A stretch of DNA of 64,000 bases from positions 1 through 64,000 of the forward strand of contig CACZUR010000018.1 of the NCBI GenBank assembly GCA_902784435.1, in the 5' to 3' direction. Each line of letters begins with the position of its first letter. The first letter of the stretch is position 1. The notes beneath the pieces are model-generated. The model did not search any database and was not told where the DNA came from. It saw nothing but the letters and a program-made list of their open reading frames with translations. Source of the stretch: an uncultured Bacteroidia bacterium. Lineage in GTDB: Bacteria; Bacteroidota; Bacteroidia; Bacteroidales; UBA932. Shown piece by piece: positions 18,303 through 26,667 of the stretch. The position numbers were made by a program, and so were the translations under genes.

Positions 18303-18620
18303 ATGTACATACCTCGTATGTACAACCGGAAGGCCGTGGAAGGGCGTTTTCGTGTTCATACCTGGTATGTGCAGCGGCTGGAGAGGGGTTCCGGCGGAGG
18401 TATGTACAGCTGGAACGCGCTGGGAGGCCGTTTTCGTGTACATACCTGGTATGAGCAGCGGCTGGAGAGGGGTTTCGCCGTAGGTATGTACAGCCAGACA
18501 GCGGCTAGGAAGGGGTTCCGGAGGAGGTATGTACAGCTGGAACGCTCTGGAAGGCCGATTTTGTGTACATACCTAGTATGTACAGCGAGCAGGGAGGGCT
18601 TTCGGGGGGAGGTGTTCCGC
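18303..18620. repeat. Right palindromic array, inverted relative to the left array
   Basis: The same units occur as reverse complements. Palindromes lie at 18304-18324 (TGTACATACC-TCG-type centre), 18353-18373, 18438-18458 and 18563-18583, separated by GCAGCGGCTGGAGAGGGGTT and GCTGGAACGCGCTGGGAGG-type segments. Copies here are more diverged than on the left (TGTTCATACC, GGTATGAGCA) and unit order is less regular. It lies downstream of the thioredoxin-like lipoprotein gene and upstream of the nuclease promoter. The preceding gap (18134-18302) is AT-rich, with no gene or clear structure. Confidence 0.85.
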
Positions 18621-18634
18621 GACAGGGAGCGCCT

Positions 18635-19582
18635 CTACAGCAGCATTTCCAGGACTTTTTCCGGGAGGGCGTCTTTCAGGAGGACGGTCTTGTCTTCGGA
18701 CAGCAGATAGAGGGAGGGGATGGCGCGGACGTTGTACAGGAGGTCTTCGCGGATGGTGAACGTGGGGTCGTAACCGTTGATCCAGGAAGCGGGGTAGCTG
18801 GCCTTGCGCTGTTTCCAGAGGTCGATATCCTGGTCGATATAGATGTCCACCACCTGCAGGGCGCCGGAAGTGATTTGGCCGGTGATTTCCGGATAGCTTT
18901 CCATCTGGGCCATCAGGTCCTTGCAGGCGGTGCAGTCCGGATTCCCGAAAATCAGGAGCGTCCGCGGGGCTTTGATGCTGTACAGGGTGCGGCGCCGGCC
19001 TTCCGTGTCGACGAAGATGAAGTCCGTGGCCGGGGTGCCCGTTCGGTTCATGCTGCACATCTGGGCGTCCCACTTGTAGCCCATGCGATAGGCCGGGTCG
19101 ATGAGTTCGCTGGCGGCGAGCTTCTTCACAAAGGGCAGGTACAGGTCTTCGCTGCGAACCGGCGAGTTGGGGTCGTAGAAGTAGCGGGTGGCCAGGCCCA
19201 CGGTCTGCGGAAGCAGGTTACCGGCCGGCTGGGCCTTCTGGAAGGCCTCCAGCCTTTCGTAGAAACGAACCATGGCCCGGCTGCCTTCCTCCAGGGGAAG
19301 GCTTTCTGTCAGGGTGGCGAAGATGCCCATCTGCTTTTCCAGGTCTTCCTTGCTTACGCCGTTAATCACCAGCGAATCGCAGCGATACAGGGTGTCCGGC
19401 TCCGTAAAACGGTCCCAGAAATGGTTCACCAGCCAGGCGGCCCGTTCCAGAGGGTCCGTTACCATCATGGGAACTTCCCCCATGGGGAAATCCCGTGTAG
19501 AACTCTCCGAGTACGAGGCCGAAGGGCCGGCGCACGCATACAGCAGCAGGGCAAAGCCCATCACAGTCAGAAGCTTTTTCAT
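18635..19582 (-). CDS. DUF5106-type thioredoxin-fold lipoprotein
   Basis: A 315-residue lipoprotein (lipobox LLLYAC, Cys17). The first 180 residues are helical (DPLERAAWLVNHFWDRF...), matching DUF5106. The C-terminal half is a thioredoxin fold with a Cys-Thr-Ala-Cys redox pair in FGNPDCTACKDL and the cis-Pro segment RAIPSLYLL. Such proteins face the periplasm and may handle thiol exchange or lipoprotein maturation; the true substrate is unknown. It has a TATCTTTG -7 box at 19587-19594, 4 nt before the start, and is divergent from the next gene. Confidence 0.85.
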   Translation of the reverse strand: MKKLLTVMGFALLLYACAGPSASYSESSTRDFPMGEVPMMVTDPLERAAWLVNHFWDRFTEPDTLYRCDSLVINGVSKEDLEKQMGIFATLTESLPLEEGSRAMVRFYERLEAFQKAQPAGNLLPQTVGLATRYFYDPNSPVRSEDLYLPFVKKLAASELIDPAYRMGYKWDAQMCSMNRTGTPATDFIFVDTEGRRRTLYSIKAPRTLLIFGNPDCTACKDLMAQMESYPEITGQITSGALQVVDIYIDQDIDLWKQRKASYPASWINGYDPTFTIREDLLYNVRAIPSLYLLSEDKTVLLKDALPEKVLEMLL

Positions 19583-19586
19583 ATAG

Positions 19587-19615
19587 CAAAGATACTACAT
19601 TTTTTATTATCTTTG
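19587..19615. promoter_or_regulatory. Back-to-back divergent promoters in a 40-bp gap
   Basis: A minus-strand TATCTTTG at 19587-19594 serves the DUF5106 gene (start 19582), and a plus-strand TATCTTTG at 19608-19615 serves the gene at 19623. Both start codons lie 4-7 nt past their -7 box, so both mRNAs should be nearly leaderless. Confidence 0.6.
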
Positions 19616-19622
19616 TAGGAAT

Positions 19623-22600
19623 ATGAAAAAGACCCTCCTGACCCTTATCATACTGCTTGCGGCCGCTACGGCAGGCCACGCCCAATTTTATCTTGCCGGC
19701 GACGACCCCGGCCATCTGCGCTGGCGCAGCATAGAAAGCGCCCATTACCGGATTATCTATCCCGTCGGGGCCGATTCCCTGGCATACCAGTATGGCCGTG
19801 CCCTGGAGCAGTTCCGCGTTCCGGTGGGCCGAAGCCTGGACATGACCCCCGGCAAGGGTCTGCGGGGAAAAACGCCCGTGGTTCTGCACACCCATAACAC
19901 TTATTCCAACGGCTCCATGGGCTGGGCACCCAGGCGCATGGACCTGTTCACCCTCCAGGAGCCGTATGGCTCAGACCCCATTCCCTGGTACCTGCAGCTC
20001 ACTTCCCACGAGCCCCGTCACCAGGCCCAGATGCAATTCGGCGCCGGCAGTTTCCTCACCTGGCTCACCGGTCAGGCCTGGGCGCCCGTGGCCTGGCAGC
20101 TGTATCTGGAAAGGGCCATCGGCGAGGGTGATGCCGTGGCCGTGGAAACGGGCCTTGCCGGCGGCACCCGCGCCCGCACCGCCGACTTCCTCAACTATTA
20201 CCGCGTGGTGCTGGACCAGGGAGACTACCGCAGCTGGGACCGCTGGCGCTACGGTTCCTACAAGCACTTTACACCGGACCTGTACACGCTGGGCTATGTG
20301 ACAGTCGCCGGCGCACGCTACCTTTACGACGACCCCATGATCGTCCGCGAAGCCATGGACGTTTCCGGCAAAAAGCCCTGGATGATCGGCCCGTACAATA
20401 CCCAGAAGGTAATCAAGCAGCATTCCGGCAAAAAATTCAAGGCGGCCTTCCGCGACATCCAGCAGGCCTTTAATGACGTCTGGCAGGCCGATGCCGCCGC
20501 CCGCGCCCCCTTCATGCCCCTGGAGCAGGTTACCCGCAAGGCAGACTTCGCGCTGGAGTACAGCAGCCTGCAGGCCAGCCCGAACGGCCTCCTGGCACTG
20601 CGTACAAGCAATCTGCGTCCCGCAGAACTGGTCCTGATCCGGGACGGCCAGGTGCGCCGCCTGCGCTCTTTCGCGAGTCATACCTCCTCCATAGAATACG
20701 AAGAAAGCTACAACCGGCTGTACTGGTCGGAAAGCCAGGGCCATCCGCGGTGGAGCCTGGCCGGAAATTCCGAACTGTGCTATTACGACCTCAACACCAA
20801 TCGTTTCCGTCAGCTCACCCACGGTGCCCGCTACTACAATCCGCATGTGGGCCGGGACACGAAGACGCTCATCGCCGTAGAGTATCCCACCGCCGGCGGA
20901 TCGGCCGTGGTGGAAGTGGACGCCTTCGGCGGAAAAACCCTGAACCGCATAGAAATGCCCGCCGCCATCCTGGCCATGGATGCCGCCATTTATCAGGGCA
21001 GCATTTACCTGAGCGGCCTTACCCCGGAGGGCTACGGCCTGTACCGGCAGGCGGCAGACGGCAACTGGGAAACCCTCCTGGCCCCTTCGCACCAGAAGAT
21101 CGGAAATTTCGGTGCCGGCGAAGACTGCCTGTCATGGGAAAGCGACCGCACCGGCGTCAATGAGCTGTACCACTATTACCCCGAGCAGGATAAACTGCTG
21201 CAAATCACCAATTCCCGCTATGGCGCGACCAATTATGCAGAAGACGGCGAGTATCTTTATTCCGTCAGCCAGACCCCGGAAGGCCGTCCGGTCTTCCGCA
21301 CCCCGCTCGGAGACCTCCGTCCCAAGGAGGTAAGCTATGGGGATGTCTGCAGCCACCCCATCGAAGACAAGCTCACGGCACAGGAGCAGGCCCTGGGCGC
21401 AGCGCCGGACCTGGAAGAAGAAGTGCCCCTGTCGGCCCCCAAACCCTACAGCCGTATCGCCCATGCGCTGCAGCTGCATTCCTGGCTGCCGCTGTATGTG
21501 AACTACGACGCCGTCAAAGAGGGAAGCATGGACTTCTCCTACGAAACGGCCTCCATCGGCCTCAGCGGCTTTTTCCAGAATACGCTGGGCAATTTCTCGG
21601 GTATGCTGGGCTATGCCCTGCATCCGGACCCGGACCGGAAAGGCGGCTGGCGCAACGCCCTGCACCTGAAAGCCACTTACACCGGCCTGTATCCCGTGTT
21701 TGAGTTCCAGGCCGACCTCGGAGACGAGGCCTCCCGGCAGTATGTGGTGCAGCGCTACGTCAACCAGGGAACGGCCCAGTGGGCCCTGAACGCCTTCCCG
21801 CGCAGGAATCCCCTGTTCAGCGCTTCCCTGCGCACCTATATCCCGCTCAGCTTCAACAAGGGCGGGCGGCTGTACGGTTTCACCCCCCAGCTCCGTTACA
21901 GCCTCTCCAACAACCTCTTTGCCCCGGATCCGGTGTGCTTCGACGCCCCCGGCTACCTGAAAGGCCTTCCTGCCCACTATACCCTTTCCAGCACCGGCGA
22001 CGGCTCCAGCTTCTGGTTCCATCGGCTCACGGGGTCGGTCCGCGGCTATTATATGCTGCCCCGGGCCGATTCCCAGATCTATCCCCGTCTGGGTATCGGC
22101 GCAGAACTCGGAGGCGGTATCCGGCCCGGCATGACGGACTATTACGCGCCCAACCTTTACGGTTACGTCTATGGGTACCTGCCCGGCCTCTGGCCCACGC
22201 AGGGGCTCAAGCTGTCGGCCATGTACCAGCAGCAGATGGGCACCCCCGGTTTCTTCGGAGACCTGGTGGCCAACACCCTTCCGCGCGGCTTCTCGGCCGA
22301 TGTAGGGGCCCTGGTGGCCCGCGCCTTCACGGGGCAGTGGAAGGTGACGGCCGACTATGCCATCCCCATTTACGTGGGAGAATGGTCCATTCCCGGCCTG
22401 GCCTATATCAAGAACTTCCTCCTTTCCCCGCACGCAGACTATACCGGCCTTGCTGACGGGTATGACTTGTACAGCGTGGGCGCAGATTTCTCCGCCTCGC
22501 TGGCCCGGCTGTTCGTCCTGCCCTTCGACGCCTCCATCGGCGTGTCCTTCTCCTATCTGGGCGGAACGCTCATGGAGCACTTGGAAGACCAGAAACCCTA

Positions 22601-22634
22601 TTCTGTAGAACTCATATTCGGTGTAGACTTTTGA
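19623..22634 (+). CDS. Large outer-membrane protein: metalloprotease-like domain, beta-propeller, C-terminal barrel
   Basis: A 1003-residue exported protein (signal peptide to about residue 20, GHA/QF). An HExxH zinc site is visible as HEPRH at residues 129-133, followed by [20 protein letters not shown] (165-184), whose Glu168 or Glu175 could be the third ligand, so the N-terminal 300 residues resemble gluzincin peptidases. Residues about 320-600 form WD/TolB-like strands ([28 protein letters not shown]). The rest (about 640-1003) is aromatic-rich strands ending in an F-terminal strand (VELIFGVDF), typical of a barrel. Family members are uncharacterised. thyA starts 1 nt after its stop. Confidence 0.78.
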   Translation: MKKTLLTLIILLAAATAGHAQFYLAGDDPGHLRWRSIESAHYRIIYPVGADSLAYQYGRALEQFRVPVGRSLDMTPGKGLRGKTPVVLHTHNTYSNGSMGWAPRRMDLFTLQEPYGSDPIPWYLQLTSHEPRHQAQMQFGAGSFLTWLTGQAWAPVAWQLYLERAIGEGDAVAVETGLAGGTRARTADFLNYYRVVLDQGDYRSWDRWRYGSYKHFTPDLYTLGYVTVAGARYLYDDPMIVREAMDVSGKKPWMIGPYNTQKVIKQHSGKKFKAAFRDIQQAFNDVWQADAAARAPFMPLEQVTRKADFALEYSSLQASPNGLLALRTSNLRPAELVLIRDGQVRRLRSFASHTSSIEYEESYNRLYWSESQGHPRWSLAGNSELCYYDLNTNRFRQLTHGARYYNPHVGRDTKTLIAVEYPTAGGSAVVEVDAFGGKTLNRIEMPAAILAMDAAIYQGSIYLSGLTPEGYGLYRQAADGNWETLLAPSHQKIGNFGAGEDCLSWESDRTGVNELYHYYPEQDKLLQITNSRYGATNYAEDGEYLYSVSQTPEGRPVFRTPLGDLRPKEVSYGDVCSHPIEDKLTAQEQALGAAPDLEEEVPLSAPKPYSRIAHALQLHSWLPLYVNYDAVKEGSMDFSYETASIGLSGFFQNTLGNFSGMLGYALHPDPDRKGGWRNALHLKATYTGLYPVFEFQADLGDEASRQYVVQRYVNQGTAQWALNAFPRRNPLFSASLRTYIPLSFNKGGRLYGFTPQLRYSLSNNLFAPDPVCFDAPGYLKGLPAHYTLSSTGDGSSFWFHRLTGSVRGYYMLPRADSQIYPRLGIGAELGGGIRPGMTDYYAPNLYGYVYGYLPGLWPTQGLKLSAMYQQQMGTPGFFGDLVANTLPRGFSADVGALVARAFTGQWKVTADYAIPIYVGEWSIPGLAYIKNFLLSPHADYTGLADGYDLYSVGADFSASLARLFVLPFDASIGVSFSYLGGTLMEHLEDQKPYSVELIFGVDF

Positions 22635-22635
22635 T

Positions 22636-23430
22636 ATGCAACAATACCTGGACCTGCTCAGACACATCCGCGCCCACGGCGCCATGAAAGAAGACCGCAC
22701 GGGTACCGGAACCCAGAGCGTCTTCGGCTACCAGATGCGCTTCGACCTCTCCGACGGTTTCCCGCTCCTGACCACCAAGAAGGTGCACCTGAAATCCATT
22801 ATCTACGAACTGCTCTGGTTCATCGCCGGAGACACCAACGTGAAATTCCTGCAGGACCACGGCGTTACCATCTGGGACGAATGGGCCGACCCAGACGGCA
22901 ATCTGGGGCCTGTCTACGGCCACCAGTGGCGTTCGTGGGAAGCGACGGATGGAAGGGTCATCGACCAGCTTTCGTCGGTAATTGACCTGATACAACACCA
23001 TCCGGACTCCAGAAGGATGCTGGTAACGGCCTGGAATCCCGCGGACGTAGACAAGATGGCCCTGCCTCCCTGTCACTGCCTGTTCCAGTTTTATGTGGCC
23101 GAGGGAAAACTCTCCTGCCAGTTGTATCAGCGCAGCGCGGACGTGTTCCTGGGGGTGCCTTTCAACATTGCTTCCTACGCCCTTCTCACGCTCATGATCG
23201 CCCAGGTGTGCGGCCTGCAGCCCGGGGAATTCATCCATACTACCGGCGACACCCACATTTACCGGAACCACTTCGACCAGGTGGCCCTGCAGCTGAGCCG
23301 CGAGCCCCGGAAACTCCCGGTAATGAAACTCAATCCGGACGTCACATCCCTCTTCGACTTCTGCTACGAAGACTTCACCCTGGAAGGCTACGATCCCTGG
23401 CCGGCCATCAAGGCGCCTGTCGCCGTTTAG
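22636..23430 (+). CDS. thyA: Thymidylate synthase
   Basis: A 264-residue ThyA that methylates dUMP to dTMP using methylene-tetrahydrofolate. The nucleophile Cys lies in [12 protein letters not shown], with [19 protein letters not shown] and HIYRNHFDQ as conserved substrate segments; the C-terminus ends in the usual IKAPVAV. Length equals the E. coli enzyme. folA, which recycles the dihydrofolate product, lies 2.7 kb away on the other strand. Its start is 1 nt beyond the preceding OMP stop, so it is probably co-transcribed with it. Confidence 0.97.
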   Translation: MQQYLDLLRHIRAHGAMKEDRTGTGTQSVFGYQMRFDLSDGFPLLTTKKVHLKSIIYELLWFIAGDTNVKFLQDHGVTIWDEWADPDGNLGPVYGHQWRSWEATDGRVIDQLSSVIDLIQHHPDSRRMLVTAWNPADVDKMALPPCHCLFQFYVAEGKLSCQLYQRSADVFLGVPFNIASYALLTLMIAQVCGLQPGEFIHTTGDTHIYRNHFDQVALQLSREPRKLPVMKLNPDVTSLFDFCYEDFTLEGYDPWPAIKAPVAV

Positions 23431-23449
23431 CTCCCCCAAAACGAACTTG

Positions 23450-24811
23450 ATGAACGAAAAAAGAGAAAAATTCGGCAGCCGGATGGCTGTGATCATGGCC
23501 CTGGCGGGCAGTGCCATCGGCCTGGGCAACATCTGGCGTTTTCCCTACCTGGTGGGGCAGAACGGCGGTGCGGCCTTCATCCTCATTTACATTGGTTTTA
23601 CGCTGGTGCTGTCCCTGCCCATTTTCCTGGCAGAAAGTGCCATCGGCCGCGGCAGCGGTGCCAACTGCCGTCACGCCATCGCTTCGCTGGCGCCCGGCCG
23701 GGCGGGCCGGTGGATGGGCCTTCTGATGGTATTCACGCCCCTGTGGATTGTCTCGTACTACTCTGTGGTGGGCGGCTGGTCGCTGGAATACCTGGTGCAG
23801 GCCGTCCGGTTGGACTTCCTGCATACCGCTCCGGAAGAGATCACGGGCAGTTTCGGCCGTTTCATCGCCAAGCCCCTGGCGCCCCTTTTCTGCCACCTGG
23901 GCTTCCTGGCGGTAACGGTGGGCGTGGTGGCCCTGGGCGTTAAGTCCGGCATCGAACGCTTCAGCAAATGGAGCATTCCCACGCTGTTTGTCCTCGTCGT
24001 GGCCATTGCCGTCTACTCCCTCACGCTCCCGGGTGCCTCCAAGGGCGTGGAATACCTGCTCAAGCCGGATTTCTCCAAGGTGACGGCCGACACGTTCATC
24101 GACGCCCTGGGCCAGTCGTTCTATTCCATGTCCCTGGGCATGGGCATCGTCATCACCTATTCATCCTATATCAGCAAGAAGGAAAACCTGATGGTGGCGG
24201 GCGTGGGATCTTCCCTGAGCGACCTTTTCTTCGCCCTGCTGGCGGGTTTCGCCATCCTTCCCGCGGTGTTCGCCGCCGGCATCGAGCCCGGCAACGGCCC
24301 CACCCTCATCTTCGATACCCTGCCGTTCATCTTCTCCAACCTGGGGCATACGGCGCCCGTCCTGAGCACGGCGGCGGCCATTTTCTTCTTCCTGGCGGTG
24401 CTCATTGCGGCTCTCACCTCGTCCATCTCCCTCATGGAAGTGGGCGTAGCCTACCTCTCGGAATCCAAGGGACTCAGCCGCACGGCTGCCTGCATCGTCC
24501 TTTTCCTGGCCTGCGGTGTCGTGGGCTCCTTCTGCAGCCTTTCCTTCGGCCCGCTGTCCCAGGTGCACATCGGCTCTCTGGCCATCTTCGATTTTGCCGA
24601 CAGTTTCGCCTCCAACGTGCTGCTGGTGCTGGGCGGCCTCATCGTGGTGGTGCTGGCGGGCTGGGTCATGCCCCGGCAGAAACTCTATGACGAACTCACC
24701 AACGGCGGCACCCTGCCGGTGAACGTGAAACTGTTCCCGGCGGTGCGTTTCCTGCTGCGCTACGTGGCGCCGGCGGGCATCCTGGTGCTGGTTATCTCCA
24801 ACCTCCTATGA
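23450..24811 (+). CDS. SNF-family sodium-dependent amino-acid/neurotransmitter-type symporter
   Basis: A 453-residue LeuT-fold transporter with about 11-12 transmembrane helices. The TM1 signature GSAIGLGNIWRFPYLVGQNGGAAF, which forms the Na+ and substrate site, is intact, and TM6-TM8 signatures (SLGMGIVITYSSYISKKENL) are present. It imports amino acids or related compounds with Na+; the substrate cannot be assigned. ATG 23450 is used; a TTG immediately before is in frame. It follows thyA by 19 nt and overlaps the next symporter copy by 4 nt (ATGA), so the pair arose by tandem duplication and is co-transcribed. Confidence 0.93.
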   Translation: MNEKREKFGSRMAVIMALAGSAIGLGNIWRFPYLVGQNGGAAFILIYIGFTLVLSLPIFLAESAIGRGSGANCRHAIASLAPGRAGRWMGLLMVFTPLWIVSYYSVVGGWSLEYLVQAVRLDFLHTAPEEITGSFGRFIAKPLAPLFCHLGFLAVTVGVVALGVKSGIERFSKWSIPTLFVLVVAIAVYSLTLPGASKGVEYLLKPDFSKVTADTFIDALGQSFYSMSLGMGIVITYSSYISKKENLMVAGVGSSLSDLFFALLAGFAILPAVFAAGIEPGNGPTLIFDTLPFIFSNLGHTAPVLSTAAAIFFFLAVLIAALTSSISLMEVGVAYLSESKGLSRTAACIVLFLACGVVGSFCSLSFGPLSQVHIGSLAIFDFADSFASNVLLVLGGLIVVVLAGWVMPRQKLYDELTNGGTLPVNVKLFPAVRFLLRYVAPAGILVLVISNLL

Positions 24812-26152
24812 AGCCCCGGGAGAGTTTCGGCAGCCGTTTTGCGGTCATTGCGGCCATGGCGGGCAGCGCCGTGGGCCTGGGCAACATCTGGCGTTTTCCC
24901 TATGTGCTGGGCGAAAACGGCGGTGCGGCCTTCATCCTGGTCTATATAGCAGCCACGCTGCTGGTGGCCCTGCCCATCTTCTATGCCGAATCCATCATCG
25001 GCCGGCATGCCCGCACCGACACCTACGGCGCCATGAAAAAACTGGCCCCCGGCACTGCCTGGCGCTGGGCGGGCCTGCTCACCGTGGTGTCGCCCCTCCT
25101 GATCCTCAGTTACTATTCCGTGGTGGGCGGCTGGTCGGTGCAGTACCTTTTCAAGTCGCTTTCCTTCAGCTTTACGGATGTTCCGGCCAGCGAAGTGCCG
25201 GGCCTGTTCGGGAAGTTCATCTCTTCCGCCTGGCAGCCCCTCGTGTCCCACACCCTCTTTATGGCCCTGGTCACGGCCATCGTGCTGGGCGGGGTGAAAA
25301 AAGGCATCGAGAAGTTTTCCAAGGTGGCCATGCCGGTGCTCTTCGTGCTCATCCTGGTCATCCTGGTGTATAGCCTTACCCTGCCGGGGTCGCGCAGCGG
25401 CGTGGAATATCTGATCAAGCCGGATTTCTCGCGCCTGACGGCCGATGCCGTGGCCGCCGCGCTGGGCCAGGCTTTCCCTGGGCGTAGGCACCATCCTCAC
25501 CTATGCATCCTATATCAAGAAAGAGGAAAATCTTCTGGTCTCCGGCCTGGGCACGGCCATCAGCGACCTGGCCTTTGCGCTCATTGCCGCCTTCGCCGTG
25601 ATGCCGGCCGTCTTCGCCGCGGGCATCCAGCCCGGCGCCGGTCCGGGCCTGGTGTTCGAAACCCTGCCCTACATCTTCCATCGGATGGGCGAGGGAATGC
25701 CGGTGCTCAGTACCGTCATATCCGCCGTGTTCTTCATTACCATCCTGGCGGCGGCGCTCACATCGGCCATTTCCATGCTGGAGGTGGGCGTGACTTTCCT
25801 CTCCGACGAAAAGGGGATGCCCCGCCGGCGGGCCACCCTGATGCTGGCCTTCCTGTGCTGGCTCCTGGGTGTGGTGTGCAGTCTGTCCTTCGGCCCGCTG
25901 TCCGGATTTAAAATCCTGGGCCTGAGTTTCTTCGATTTCCTGGATAAGTTGTGCTCCAGCCTGTTCATGCCCTTCGGCGGCCTCATCTTCACCCTGTTCG
26001 TGGGCTGGAAGATGTCCAAGGTCCGCGTGCGCAAGGAGTTTACCAACGGCGGCACGGTGAACCGCCGCATCTTCGGCGTGGTGTACTTCCTGGTGCGCTA
26101 TGTGGCACCCGTGGGCATCGTGCTGGTCTGCGTTACTTCGCTGCTGGGATAG
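24808..26152 (+). pseudogene. Second SNF-family symporter, frameshifted
   Basis: A paralogue of the preceding gene in two frames. The first frame (from ATG 24808) is good to GLGQAF-type residues at 25476. Homology then continues in another frame from SLGVGTILTYASYIKKEENL to the end at 26152. Against the first copy, TTC-TAT-TCC-ATG-TCC-CTG is reduced to TTC-CC-CTG, a loss of 10 nt after 25476. The missing residues are in the transmembrane segment after the long extracellular loop, so neither half would work alone. Both halves are otherwise well conserved, meaning the lesion is recent, polymorphic, or an assembly error. Confidence 0.85.
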
Positions 26153-26154
26153 GC

Positions 26155-26667
26155 TTATCCCCGGCGGCCCCTCTTCTTGTAAACGACAAATTCGAAGGTG
26201 TAGCCCGTTTCGGGGTCCGTGTGCGTTTCGGAGGTGCTTTTGCGCTCCCACACGGCCGGGTCGATGACGGGGAAGAAGACATCGGCCTCCTTTACTTCCG
26301 TGTGGACGTGGGTGATGTACAGGAGGTCCATCTCCGGCAGGGCGGCCTTGTACACGGAAGCGCCGCCGATGACAAAACACTTGTCGGCCCCGGTTTTCCG
26401 GGCCTCGGCATAGGCATCCTCAAAGGAATAGACGCAGGTTGCCTCCGGGATGGGGTCTCCCCCCAGGTTGAGGACGATGTTCTTGCGCCCCTTGAGCGGA
26501 CGCACGGGCAGGGAGAAGTAGGTGGTACGGCCCATGATGACGGGATAGCCGCGGGTGGTTTCCTTGAAATACCGCAGGTCCTCTGCCAGGTGCCAGGGAA
26601 GGTCTCCTTTGACGCCGATTCCGTAGTTGTCGGCAACGGCGACGATGATGCATTTTTTCATTCTCAT
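26155..26667 (-). CDS. folA: Dihydrofolate reductase
   Basis: A 170-residue DHFR that reduces dihydrofolate to tetrahydrofolate with NADPH. Conserved segments are IIVAVADNYGIGVKGDLPWHLAEDLRYFK (the acidic active-site residue is in helix B), VIMGRTTYFSLP, and CFVIGGASVYKAALP before the terminal strands. The ATG at 26667 overlaps the mutS stop as ATGA, supporting translational coupling; a second ATG at 26661 is possible. It is convergent with the frameshifted symporter, 2 nt apart. Its partner thyA is nearby on the opposite strand. Confidence 0.95.
   Translation of the reverse strand: MRMKKCIIVAVADNYGIGVKGDLPWHLAEDLRYFKETTRGYPVIMGRTTYFSLPVRPLKGRKNIVLNLGGDPIPEATCVYSFEDAYAEARKTGADKCFVIGGASVYKAALPEMDLLYITHVHTEVKEADVFFPVIDPAVWERKSTSETHTDPETGYTFEFVVYKKRGRRG

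Noticed and set aside
24808-26152. Programmed ribosomal frameshift in the second symporter
   Set aside because: There is no slippery heptamer, and the alignment with the first copy shows 10 missing bases, which a frameshift would not restore.
26146-26161. Hairpin GGGATA-GGCT-TATCCC between the symporter and folA as a terminator
   Set aside because: The stem is only six pairs and lacks a T run on either strand.
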